Part shown: one piece after another, positions 1 through 7,509 of the stretch
Position numbering within the stretch: the first letter of the stretch is position 1
How the letters are laid out: each line of letters begins with the position of its first letter
NCBI RefSeq assembly: GCF_009649745.1
Contig: NZ_WJNG01000002.1
Coordinates: forward strand, 268,151-332,150
Length of the DNA: 64,000 nt
Source: Aquibacillus halophilus
GTDB lineage: Bacteria > Bacillota > Bacilli > Bacillales > Amphibacillaceae
Direction of reading: 5' to 3'
Notes under the pieces: generated by a model
What the model was told of the DNA's origin: nothing
The model's database searches: none
What the model saw: the letters and a program-made list of their open reading frames with translations, nothing else
Made by a program: the position numbers and the translations under genes

Positions 1-2
1 TA

Positions 3-761
3 GGAAATAGTTTAGAAATCTATGATTACTTTGAACTGGACAATTACTTATCGCCAACATCATCCACTTATCTAGAAAATAAAACATTTATTCTGGATTT
101 CTTCGATAGTATGGCGCATTTTATTGAAGAAAAAAATTTATCTCTAACTGAAGGAATGCGAGACTACCTCAATTCATCAGCATTGTATGGCATACAGATA
201 GTGAAAGATTCAATAGATGAAGAAAATGATAGTGTCAAACTGATGACCTTACATGCCTGTAAGGGATTGGAATTCAACCGTGTCTATATCGTTGGCGCAA
301 ATGATGGATTAATTCCACTTCGTACTGCATCATCGGAGGTGCAGGAAGAAGAAAAACGATTATTTTTTGTAGGAATCACGAGAGCTAAAGATGATTTGGA
401 AATCTCCTATTATACCAATCCTGGCGATTATCGCGTGTTGGAAGGACCAAGTAATTTTGTTTATATGCTACCAAGTCACTTGGTTGCTAAGGAAGAGAAT
501 GAGGCGCAAAAAGTGGACCTACAATCGATTCGAAAAGAGATCCTGGCAAATCAATCCAAAAATACTCAAAGTCTAGATGCCGAGCCGATAAAGGAAGTTG
601 ATCCAGAAGAGCAAGCTAAAGACGGAAAACGTGTGAAGCACGAAAAGTATGGTGAGGGAATTGTTGAGTCGGAAGATGAAGATTCTATCACAGTTATATT
701 TGATGCTTATGGGAGTAAGACGTTTTCTAAGCTTTTTACTAGTTTGGAGTATTTAGGGTGA
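3..761 (+). CDS. UvrD/PcrA-type SF1 DNA helicase, C-terminal part
   Basis: This is the 3' part of a superfamily 1A helicase gene that begins upstream of the window; the frame is open from base 3, so no start is visible. The piece holds helicase motif V (LHACKGLEF, around 240-275) and motif VI (EEKRLFFVGITRAK, around 345-390), which belong to the RecA-like domain 2A that unwinds duplex DNA with ATP. The last 45 residues (VKHEKYGEGIVES...TFSKLF) form the Tudor-like C-terminal tail seen in PcrA. It is probably a second UvrD-like helicase used in repair or restart rather than PcrA itself, because the sequence between motif VI and the tail is short. The family assignment is firm; the exact member is not. 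Confidence 0.9.
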   Translation, partial: GNSLEIYDYFELDNYLSPTSSTYLENKTFILDFFDSMAHFIEEKNLSLTEGMRDYLNSSALYGIQIVKDSIDEENDSVKLMTLHACKGLEFNRVYIVGANDGLIPLRTASSEVQEEEKRLFFVGITRAKDDLEISYYTNPGDYRVLEGPSNFVYMLPSHLVAKEENEAQKVDLQSIRKEILANQSKNTQSLDAEPIKEVDPEEQAKDGKRVKHEKYGEGIVESEDEDSITVIFDAYGSKTFSKLFTSLEYLG

Positions 762-764
762 GTG

Positions 765-803
765 GGGACGGTTCTTTTGCTTCGGAAGCAAAAGAACCGT
801 CCC
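765..803. repeat. Palindromic REP-like element, arms GGGACGGTTCTTTTGCTTC
   Basis: Perfect inverted repeat with 19-bp arms (765-783 and 785-803) and a single-base loop. The same arm sequence recurs near 2236, 2983, 12549, 19012 and, decayed, 27672. It starts a few bases after the helicase stop codon, so it may also end that transcript. There is no target-site duplication that I can define. Confidence 0.8.
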
Positions 804-813
804 TATGTTTTGT

Positions 814-843
814 TTGACATGCAACTTTATGGTTGCATATACT
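814..843 (+). promoter_or_regulatory. arsR-type promoter with an operator inside its spacer
   Basis: TTGACA at 814-819, an 18-base spacer and TATACT at 838-843. The inverted repeat ATGCAAC-N6-GTTGCAT (819-838) fills the spacer, an ideal place for an ArsR dimer to exclude RNA polymerase. The expected transcription start (about 850) falls on the ATG of the next gene. Confidence 0.7.
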
Positions 844-849
844 CGATAT

Positions 850-1128
850 ATGAATTCGAACAAAGACGCTATATTCAAAGCACTTAGTGATTCGACTCGA
901 CGGCTTATGTTAGATGAGCTATCCGAACGCAATGAACTAACGTTGTATGAACTTACAGCACGTCTCATTATGAAGCACGACTTAGCCATTTCACGACAAG
1001 CGATAGCAAAACATCTTTCTGCATTGGAAGATGCTGGACTTGTAAAATCGAAAAGAAGGGGGAAATATCGAGTACTTATATTCAACAACGAACCACTTAA
1101 AGATCTGCTGAATGGATGGATAGAGTGA
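850..1128 (+). CDS. ArsR-family winged-helix transcriptional regulator
   Basis: A 92-residue repressor of the ArsR/SmtB type. It opens with the family's first helices (AIFKALSDSTRRLMLDEL), followed by the recognition helix region (SRQAIAKHLSALEDAGLV) and the wing (RRGKYRVLIF). No cysteine metal site of the ArsR or CadC kind is visible, so the signal is probably not a soft metal. The ATG at 850 fits the family's usual N-terminus; an upstream ATG at 805 would lie before the -35 box. The start has no Shine-Dalgarno sequence, and the -10 box ends 6 bases before it, so the mRNA looks leaderless. It is followed by a VOC gene, a common pairing for drug or electrophile resistance, and probably represses itself and that gene through the dyad at 819-838. 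Confidence 0.88.
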   Translation: MNSNKDAIFKALSDSTRRLMLDELSERNELTLYELTARLIMKHDLAISRQAIAKHLSALEDAGLVKSKRRGKYRVLIFNNEPLKDLLNGWIE

Positions 1129-1217
1129 TTTTATTTAAACTCTTAACGTTTTTTGGTACCTGCACCAAGCTAGAAACATTAGAGCGTCAACCAAATATCA
1201 AAGGAGGAAAAAACATT

Positions 1218-1601
1218 TTGAAGATTATAGTAACCAGTATATTTGTAGAAAATCAAGACAAGGCACTAGAATTTTATTCAGAGACGTTGGGATTTGTTAA
1301 AAAACATGATGTTCCTACTGGAGAACATCGATGGATAACGCTTGTTTCTCCCGGTGAACAAGACGGAACTGAGCTTTTACTCGAACCTAATGAACACCCA
1401 GCCGCCAAAGAGTATCAAGAGAAGTTATTTGAAGATGGCATCCCAGTAACAATGTTTGGCGTTGCAGATATTCGTAAAGAGCACAAACGATTAATGGAAA
1501 AGGGCGTACAGTTTACTATGGAGCCGACTGATATGGGCGATTTAACAATAGCTGTCTTCGACGATACTTGTGGCAACCTTATTCAGATAATACAGCAGTA
1601 A
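1218..1601 (+). CDS. VOC-family protein (glyoxalase/bleomycin-resistance fold)
   Basis: A 127-residue vicinal-oxygen-chelate protein with the paired beta-alpha-beta-beta-beta repeats: IVTSIFVENQDKALEFY at the start and a second module ending in VFDDTCGNLIQIIQQ. The start is taken as TTG at 1218 because AAGGAGG lies 11 bases upstream; an in-frame ATG at 1116 would overlap the regulator and add an unrelated leader. Members act as metal-dependent lyases, dioxygenases or drug-binding proteins; the substrate cannot be read here. The 5' neighbour is the ArsR repressor, 90 bases upstream, so the two are probably co-transcribed and respond to the same compound. Confidence 0.85.
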   Translation: MKIIVTSIFVENQDKALEFYSETLGFVKKHDVPTGEHRWITLVSPGEQDGTELLLEPNEHPAAKEYQEKLFEDGIPVTMFGVADIRKEHKRLMEKGVQFTMEPTDMGDLTIAVFDDTCGNLIQIIQQ

Positions 1602-1684
1602 TTTGATCACGAAGTAACCTAATTATTAACGAACGAATATAGTGGATAATTTTAAATTGGTGAAATAAATTAGGTGGTGCAAAA

Positions 1685-2230
1685 TTGGACAGTAAAATGG
1701 AATCGGAATTTGAAAAATCAAAATCAGGCGATAAAGATGAGCGTTATGAAGCATATCAAAATATTTTAAATGTAACTAATCAAAAAGTTGATTGGGCGTA
1801 TGAAATATGGGACCAACTGTTAGAGGACTTATCACATAAAGATAACCATCAACGCTCTCGTGCAGCACAATATTTAGCTAATCTAGCTAAAAGTGATCCA
1901 GAGATGAGAATTATCAAAGATTTCCCTAAGTTATGGGAGGTAACATATGATGAAAAGTTCGTGACAGCTAGACATAGCCTCCAATCTATATGGAAGGTTG
2001 GAATTTCTGGTACACCTCAAAAAGAAATGGTTATGGAATATATGGTTGAACGTTTTAAAAATGGAACAGATAAGAAAAATTTCACTTTAATTCGTAATGA
2101 CATCCTTCATAACATGAAAAATTTATATAACTATTTTAATGATGAGACAATCAAACAAACTGCTTTAGATTTGATTGATACTGTAGACGACAAAAAGTAC
2201 AGAAAAAAGTATATGGATATATGGAAATAA
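1685..2230 (+). CDS. HEAT-like repeat protein of unknown function
   Basis: An acidic, helical 181-residue protein with HEAT/ARM-like segments (EDLSHKDNHQRSRAAQYLANLA; KEMVMEYMVERFKNG; DDKKYRKKYMDIW). I do not recognise a catalytic motif; such repeats usually mediate protein contacts. It starts at a TTG with AGGTGG about 7 bases upstream. It stands alone, with a palindromic repeat directly behind the stop codon. The coding frame is clear, the function is not. Confidence 0.65.
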   Translation: MDSKMESEFEKSKSGDKDERYEAYQNILNVTNQKVDWAYEIWDQLLEDLSHKDNHQRSRAAQYLANLAKSDPEMRIIKDFPKLWEVTYDEKFVTARHSLQSIWKVGISGTPQKEMVMEYMVERFKNGTDKKNFTLIRNDILHNMKNLYNYFNDETIKQTALDLIDTVDDKKYRKKYMDIWK

Positions 2231-2235
2231 ATCAT

Positions 2236-2315
2236 GGGGACGGTTCGTGTGCTTCCACTCTATGACACTATTAGTTTGCTAGAAATAGATGTCTTGGGAG
2301 CAAAAGAACCGTCCC
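2236..2315. repeat. REP-like element, 80-bp subtype A
   Basis: Outer arms GGGGACGGTTCGTGTGCTTCC (2236-2256, slightly diverged) and GGGAGCAAAAGAACCGTCCC (ending 2315) enclose a middle that resembles that of the copies at 2983-3057 and 27672-27757 (shared CTATGA...TTAGTT). It lies between two convergent-neutral genes and carries no ORF. Confidence 0.7.
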
Positions 2316-2376
2316 TCTGTTCATTTAAGGTGAAAACAATCGGTTATCTTTATATAACATTTGGGGGAATTGCAAA

Positions 2377-2922
2377 ATGAGTATGTTAACAAAATTGTCT
2401 TTTCGTGATTTATTAGTAGAAGAATGTGATCGAATTTCAGAAATCGATCCAAGTCAGTATATTGAGAAAGTTTGGAGATACTTGGATAGAGAGTATCAGT
2501 TGATTTCAATTGATTATATGGAAGAAGATTGGCCAGATGGCTACGAAAAATACCGTGATGGACTGAAAGAAACAATTTTAGCGGGTGGTGTAGCAATTGG
2601 GGCATTCGATAAAGAGGAAAGATTAGTTGGCTTTGTAACATTAAATAGTTCTCTTTTCGGTGAATCCGCGAAGTACGTCCTGCTTGATTCAATGTTCGTT
2701 TCAAATCAATTTCGTAACTATGGAATAGGAAAACACCTTTTTCAAAAATGTACTGAAAAGGCAAAGGAATGGGGAGCCGAAAAACTTTATTTGTGTGCAG
2801 CATCGTCACAAGAAACAATTGCATTTTATCGATCTCTTGGGTGCGTTGATGCAAAAGAAGTGAATAAGAAGCTTTATGAAAGTGACCCACGCGACATCCA
2901 GTTGGAATATGAACTAATTTAG
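2377..2922 (+). CDS. GNAT-family N-acetyltransferase
   Basis: A 181-residue acetyltransferase. The acetyl-CoA site is seen in LLDSMFVSNQFRNYGIGKHLF (motif A, R/Q-x-x-G-x-G/A variant around residues 105-125) and the C-terminal motif B in LYLCAASSQETIAFYRSLGC. It probably transfers an acetyl group from acetyl-CoA to an amine of a small molecule or protein; the substrate is unknown. The ATG is preceded by GGGGGAA. It is flanked on both sides by palindromic repeats and is not in an operon. Confidence 0.85.
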   Translation: MSMLTKLSFRDLLVEECDRISEIDPSQYIEKVWRYLDREYQLISIDYMEEDWPDGYEKYRDGLKETILAGGVAIGAFDKEERLVGFVTLNSSLFGESAKYVLLDSMFVSNQFRNYGIGKHLFQKCTEKAKEWGAEKLYLCAASSQETIAFYRSLGCVDAKEVNKKLYESDPRDIQLEYELI

Positions 2923-2923
2923 T

Positions 2924-3057
2924 GGGACAGGGTGCCTGTGCCTCGGTTTTTCTAACTAACGGAGAAGAACTGTAAAAAATATGGATGGTTCATATGCTTC
3001 CATTCTATGATGCATTAGTTGATAGGAATAGGTGTTTGGAAGCAAAAGAACCGTCCC
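2924..3057. repeat. Two adjacent REP-like elements
   Basis: 2924-2945 has the GGGACAGGGTGCCTGTGCC palindrome of the second repeat family (compare 52601 and 53593). 2983-3057 is a subtype A element of the GGGACGGTTC family with a decayed left arm (GGATGGTTCATATGCTTCC) and an intact right arm (GGAAGCAAAAGAACCGTCCC). No coding potential. Confidence 0.65.
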
Positions 3058-3108
3058 TTTGGATACTTGTCCATTTAAGGATCTGACCCTATTACATAGG
3101 TCTGGTAT

Positions 3109-3528
3109 TTATAAGCTTAATTCCTTAACTGTGAGGGCTTGGGACAGCTTATTGGTTTTACAATCTACGAATTCATCTTCCTTAACTAAATCAATTTTAA
3201 TTGCAGCTTCTAGTTTTTCTGTATCTGGTCGTTTTACTTGTAAGATAAGGTCTTCTAAATTTAATTCTTCCAATTTTTGTACTGTCTTCTCTTCATCGTA
3301 ATTGACAGAAGAGCGAATTGTTCTTATTGCTTTATATTTTCCTCGTTTCACTTCACCTTTTTGTTCTTTGCCAAAGCTTTCATCTAAATAGGTATGAATT
3401 TGTTTTTTGATCTGATTCATTTCTGCTTCTAATACTTTTTTTTGATTATTTAAATCATAGTATTTTTTTAATACTTCCTCCGATATTTCAACGGACTCTT
3501 CCACTTCTAGTTCATTAGTCATCATCAT
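3109..3528 (-). CDS. Hypothetical coiled-coil protein
   Basis: A charged 139-residue protein with a long predicted coiled coil (EEVLKKYYDLNNQKKVLEAEMNQIKKQIHTYL, about residues 18-50) and a small alpha/beta tail (KYKAIRTIRSSVNYDEEKTV). The layout recalls small phage-type single-strand or nuclease-inhibitor proteins, but I do not recognise it and make no functional claim. The start ATG is backed by a GGGGGAA ribosome site on the minus strand. It runs convergently against the GNAT gene. Confidence 0.7.
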   Translation of the reverse strand: MMMTNELEVEESVEISEEVLKKYYDLNNQKKVLEAEMNQIKKQIHTYLDESFGKEQKGEVKRGKYKAIRTIRSSVNYDEEKTVQKLEELNLEDLILQVKRPDTEKLEAAIKIDLVKEDEFVDCKTNKLSQALTVKELSL

Positions 3529-3787
3529 TCCCCCAGCTTATTATGATTAGTTAATTTATATGAAACTGGAGGTTATTTATGCTGTCTTTACATTTATAAA
3601 GTTATTTAGTTTTGTTGATTGGTTACAGACTGGCATAATGTTTTGTTTCATTAACCATAATAACCTACACTGAGATTGTTGGATAATAGGTATCTATTAT
3701 CATTATCAATTTTCAGCAGATATCCTTAATAGACATGATAATAATGACGTTGTTTACTCTGGTATATTTGAATAAGGAGGTGCTCAA

Positions 3788-4972
3788 ATGATCAAATTAA
3801 CGAACCGTCAGGCACGGCAATTTTTGTTGTTGAAACACGGACTGCTGGGCGAATACAAATTTGCAAAAAAACAGGGTGTATTAGATTTCGTTCGGCAAGC
3901 TGGCTGTATTCAATTTGATCCTATCGATGTTTGCGGAAAAAACGCTGAACTGGTGCTACAGTCGCGAATCAAGGGATTTACCAAGGAAATGCTCGACGAG
4001 TTGTTGTACACAGATAGAAAATTGGTCGATTATCCCGATAAGAACCTGGCGATTATCTCTGTCGAGGACTGGCCGTATTTTGAGAGATACAGGCAGGTCG
4101 CCCGACAACATGCCGAACACTATCCTCAAATGCAAGCTTTGACAGAGCAAGTACGGACTCATATCGAAAATCAAGGTGCTCTAAGTTCGAAGGATATAAA
4201 ATTAGATGAGGATTTCTCTTGGCAATCAGCCATTCACTGGAGTGGTGGAAATAATTCATCCCGTTCGGTATTGGAACAAATGTACTCGACAGGCGATTTG
4301 ATTATCCATCACAAAAAAGGCACGCGCAAATACTACGATATCTCGGAGGAATACATAGAGCCAAATTTGCTGAATGCACCGGAGCCGTTACCCAATCAGC
4401 TTGAACATCACAAGTGGCGAGTACTGCGCCGAATCGGTGCGGTTGGCCTTTTATGGAATCGCGCATCCGATGCCTGGCTGAACATATGGGGGCTGAAAGC
4501 GGAGCAGCGCAAAGAAGTTTTCCGCCAGCTATTGGACGAAGCTCGAATTATTGCTGTCTCCGTGGAGCAGATGAAGGATACGCTGTATTTCTGTGCGGAG
4601 GACTTACCAATTATCGAAGCAGTCTTAAAAAATCCGACTCCGAAATTTCGCTGCGAGCTGATCGCCCCGCTGGATAATTTAATATGGGACAGAAAGCTTA
4701 TCAACGAACTATTTGGCTTTGATTACACCTGGGAAATTTACACGCCTGCAATCAAACGGAAATTCGGCCATTATGTGCTGCCTCTATTATACGGAGAGAG
4801 CTTCATCGGACGTGTCGAGGTAATCGTGGAGAGAAAAAACAAGAGGCTTGTCGTTAAAAACATCTGGTATGAGAATGGTGTAAAGCAAACAAAACAATTG
4901 CGAACAGCCTTAGACAATTGTTTCAAAAGGTTTGCGATATTCAATGGGTGCGATGCAATAGCTGCTGATTGA
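3788..4972 (+). CDS. AlkX/YcaQ-type DNA glycosylase (winged-helix HTH_42 family)
   Basis: A 394-residue member of the AlkZ/YcaQ family, three winged-helix units and a C-terminal barrel that remove bulky alkylated bases or interstrand crosslinks. The catalytic region reads AGCIQFDPIDV with Q42-F43-D44, the QxD form I associate with AlkX/YcaQ rather than the QxQ of AlkZ. The C-terminal LIAPLDNLIWDRKLINELFGFDY is a family signature. The start ATG has AAGGAGG 7 bases upstream. Codon use is visibly more GC-rich than all neighbours (CTG, CGC, GCG common), which suggests recent transfer. Crosslink-repair members often protect producers of DNA-alkylating antibiotics, but no such cluster is in view. 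Confidence 0.85.
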   Translation: MIKLTNRQARQFLLLKHGLLGEYKFAKKQGVLDFVRQAGCIQFDPIDVCGKNAELVLQSRIKGFTKEMLDELLYTDRKLVDYPDKNLAIISVEDWPYFERYRQVARQHAEHYPQMQALTEQVRTHIENQGALSSKDIKLDEDFSWQSAIHWSGGNNSSRSVLEQMYSTGDLIIHHKKGTRKYYDISEEYIEPNLLNAPEPLPNQLEHHKWRVLRRIGAVGLLWNRASDAWLNIWGLKAEQRKEVFRQLLDEARIIAVSVEQMKDTLYFCAEDLPIIEAVLKNPTPKFRCELIAPLDNLIWDRKLINELFGFDYTWEIYTPAIKRKFGHYVLPLLYGESFIGRVEVIVERKNKRLVVKNIWYENGVKQTKQLRTALDNCFKRFAIFNGCDAIAAD

Positions 4973-4994
4973 GATTCTTTTGGGAGGGGGATCA

Positions 4995-5090
4995 ATGGAA
5001 AAGACTGTTAAAAATCATGATTACGGTAACACTGTGAAAGCTTCAATTGAAGAGGAGCAAACAGACTTCTCCCCTTTTCTATACCACTAA
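4995..5090 (+). CDS. Small ORF behind the glycosylase, possibly a truncated gene
   Basis: A 31-codon frame starting at an ATG with a very strong ribosome site (GGGAGGGGG, 4 bases upstream), 22 bases after the glycosylase stop. It opens MEKTVKNHDYGNTVKASIEE and then ends in SPFLYH. The strong start and abrupt end look like the surviving 5' end of a longer co-transcribed gene. No function can be given. Confidence 0.4.
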   Translation: MEKTVKNHDYGNTVKASIEEEQTDFSPFLYH

Positions 5091-5176
5091 CAAGAAAAAT
5101 CCGTTTTTTACCAATTTTAACGAAAGTATTTCCACAACGACAAAATTCTTATATCATAGACTATGAGGTGAGAATT

Positions 5177-6928
5177 TTGTCGAGAATTGATACACATACA
5201 CAGACTAACCGAAAAAAAGCTCCTTATATCGTTGCATTTTTGTCATTATTATTTATTGGTTCCTCTATAACGTTTTGGCTTATCTATCCATTTCCTTCAG
5301 ATGAGGAAGTAACATTTTTTGAAGGGGGAGATTGGCCTCTTATTTTTGACAACACTGTTTTATATGATCAGATTCAACAAATCGATGGTGAAACGTATCT
5401 TTCTTTTTCTTTTTTAAAAGAAAATATAGATCAATATATTACCTATGATGAGAAAGCATCATCCGTTATTGTTACAAGTTCAAATGAGGTCTATCAGATG
5501 CCAACAGACCACCTTAATTATTATTTGAATAACAAGGAATTTCAACTTTCCTTTCCTGCGATTAAACATACGAATGGTGATATATTTGTTTCAACATCAT
5601 GGCTTACAGATATTTATCCGATAGAGTTTAAGTTTGTGAGTGAAACAAATACTACTTTTATTTATAAACACAATCAAAGCTACCAAACAGGTGTCGTTAT
5701 TGAAGAAAATGATAATGTAGATCAACTGCGGATGAGAACGGAACCCACATTGACCGCTCCATACGTGCAGGAGTTAACTTCAGGAATCCAAGTGACGATT
5801 GAAGAAGACAATGGTACGTGGTATAAAATACGCGCCTCTAATGGAATTAGCGGTTATTTAGAAAAGGACACGATTAAGTTGAGTGGCATAAATACAATCA
5901 CCACAAAATCGAAGCCAGATGACCGCTCGTTTTACCCTAGTAATCTATCGTGGCCAATTCATGTCACTTGGGATGCGATTTACCAGGCAGAAGCCACACC
6001 TAAAACGGTACCAAAACTTGAAGGAGTTCAAGTACTTTCCCCAACATGGTTTCACCTTAACGAAGAAAATGGTGAGCTACGAAATTATGGGTCGAAGGAC
6101 TATGTAAAGGATGCCCATGAAAAAGGGTATGTCGTTTGGGGTCTTTTTTCAAATGATTTTGATAAGGATTTAACCAAAGAAGCATTGAGTACCTATGATA
6201 AAAGGCAAACGATTATAAGTCAGCTACTCTCTTATTCTGAAATCTATGATTTAGATGGTATTAACCTAGATTTTGAGAATGTTTATGAGGAAGATGGCGT
6301 GCTACTAACCCAATTCGTAAGAGAGTTAACACCTTTAGCGCATGAAGCGGGGCTTGTTGTTTCCTTAGACACAACTTTTATCTCAAGTAGCCCCACATGG
6401 TCAAAATTTTATGATCGAAAAGCATTAGCAGAGACCGTTGATTATATGATGGTAATGGCCTACGATGAGCATTGGGGTTCATCGCCAGTAGCAGGAAGTG
6501 TCGCAAGTTTGCCATGGGTAGAGAAGAATCTACAACGCTATCTAGAAGAAGTTCCTCATGACAAAGTTTTACTCGGTATTCCATTTTACACAAGACTTTG
6601 GAAAGAGGTAGAACTGGAAGATGGATCAACCGAAGTCAGTTCAAAAGCTTTATCAATGGATGAAGTTAAGACTTGGATAAATGATAAGGGTCTTGAACCT
6701 CAACTCGATCCAAAGACAAAACAGCACTATGTTGAGTACAAGGATCCTAAAGAACCAATCGTATATAAAATGTGGTTAGAAAACGAACATTCACTAAAGC
6801 AAAGAGCAGAACTTGTTCACAAATATAACTTGGCTGGAATTGCTAGTTGGAGTAAATATTTTGCAAATGAATCAGCATGGGTTACGCTTCACGATGAATT
6901 AAATTATAAAAAAGTTATAAAAAAGTAA
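5177..6928 (+). CDS. Membrane-anchored GH18 glycosidase with SH3b domain
   Basis: About 583 residues: one N-terminal membrane segment (PYIVAFLSLLFIGSSITFWLIY), a copper-amine-oxidase-like N-terminal region, a bacterial SH3 domain (around residues 175-235, LRMRTEPTLTAPYV...GYLEKDTIKL) and a GH18 TIM barrel. The catalytic strand reads DGINLDFE, matching DGxDxDxE with Asn at the middle Asp and the acid Glu kept; YDEHWGSSPVAGSVASLPW follows as in spore-cortex or peptidoglycan GH18 enzymes such as YvbX and YaaH relatives. It probably cleaves peptidoglycan at the cell surface. TTG at 5177 is preferred to GTG at 5168 because GAGGTGA lies 6 bases before it. Confidence 0.87.
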   Translation: MSRIDTHTQTNRKKAPYIVAFLSLLFIGSSITFWLIYPFPSDEEVTFFEGGDWPLIFDNTVLYDQIQQIDGETYLSFSFLKENIDQYITYDEKASSVIVTSSNEVYQMPTDHLNYYLNNKEFQLSFPAIKHTNGDIFVSTSWLTDIYPIEFKFVSETNTTFIYKHNQSYQTGVVIEENDNVDQLRMRTEPTLTAPYVQELTSGIQVTIEEDNGTWYKIRASNGISGYLEKDTIKLSGINTITTKSKPDDRSFYPSNLSWPIHVTWDAIYQAEATPKTVPKLEGVQVLSPTWFHLNEENGELRNYGSKDYVKDAHEKGYVVWGLFSNDFDKDLTKEALSTYDKRQTIISQLLSYSEIYDLDGINLDFENVYEEDGVLLTQFVRELTPLAHEAGLVVSLDTTFISSSPTWSKFYDRKALAETVDYMMVMAYDEHWGSSPVAGSVASLPWVEKNLQRYLEEVPHDKVLLGIPFYTRLWKEVELEDGSTEVSSKALSMDEVKTWINDKGLEPQLDPKTKQHYVEYKDPKEPIVYKMWLENEHSLKQRAELVHKYNLAGIASWSKYFANESAWVTLHDELNYKKVIKK

Positions 6929-6972
6929 ACCTTCAGTGCGGTGAAAACCAAAAAGTTAAATTGCTTTAAGGG

Positions 6973-7010
6973 AGAGATATCCAAAAGGTTTTGGGTATCT
7001 CTTTTTTTTT
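6973..7010 (+). terminator. Rho-independent terminator of the GH18 gene
   Basis: Stem AGAGATATCC / GGGTATCTCT (one G-T pair), 10-base loop, followed by a run of nine T. It ends the GH18 transcript. Confidence 0.85.
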
Positions 7011-7509
7011 GGAAGATTAATTACAGTAATTTTCGGACTGTTTTTAAGGACATGTTAGTTCATATAACTTAAGGTTATAAAAGTGGGAGTTAAAATAGAT
7101 ATCCGTATTTTTTTTGTTTAAAAACCATTGCACAGTAGACAATACTTCGCAGTAATTGTCTTCAGTTTTGGATAACTTGTGAAAAGAATGTACTCAAGCT
7201 ATTCCTGAGAAAGCAATAAAAGGTATTTTATAAACAATATAGAGTTAGTATTAAAAGAGTTAAAATAAGGAAATTGCTAAGAAATTTAAAGCTTTTAGTT
7301 TTATATTGTACGAGATTTAGATATACCATGATTAATTAATAAATAATAAAAGAGAAGACGTTTAAAGATATGGGAATTGAATTAAATTGATTTAAAAACG
7401 GTTAAAACAGACTAAATTGAGGTTTGAGTAGTTGAATGGACTCATCTATAATAATCTAGTCAGTTAGAAGTACTGACTAGTAAATGTATTTGACGGAGGC
7501 TGGATTTTT
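7011..7509. other. AT-rich intergenic region with no gene seen
   Basis: About 500 bases without a supported frame. A short sequence GTCAGTTAGAAGTACTGAC (7459-7477) is an inverted repeat 20 bases before the ribosome site of the next gene and could be an operator. Nothing else is recognisable. Confidence 0.5.

Noticed and set aside
753-1088. Minus-strand frame ending in LLLPKQKNRPHSP
   Set aside because: It is antisense to the ArsR gene and its end is a translated GGGACGGTTC repeat, a frequent annotation error in bacilli.
2321-2890. 189-codon minus-strand frame
   Set aside because: It is the antisense shadow of the GNAT gene, which has clear motifs and a ribosome site.
3690-3725. Fur-box-like TATTATCATTATCA stretch before the glycosylase gene
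   Set aside because: Only part of the 7-1-7 consensus is present and the AT-rich setting makes such matches common; no iron gene is near.
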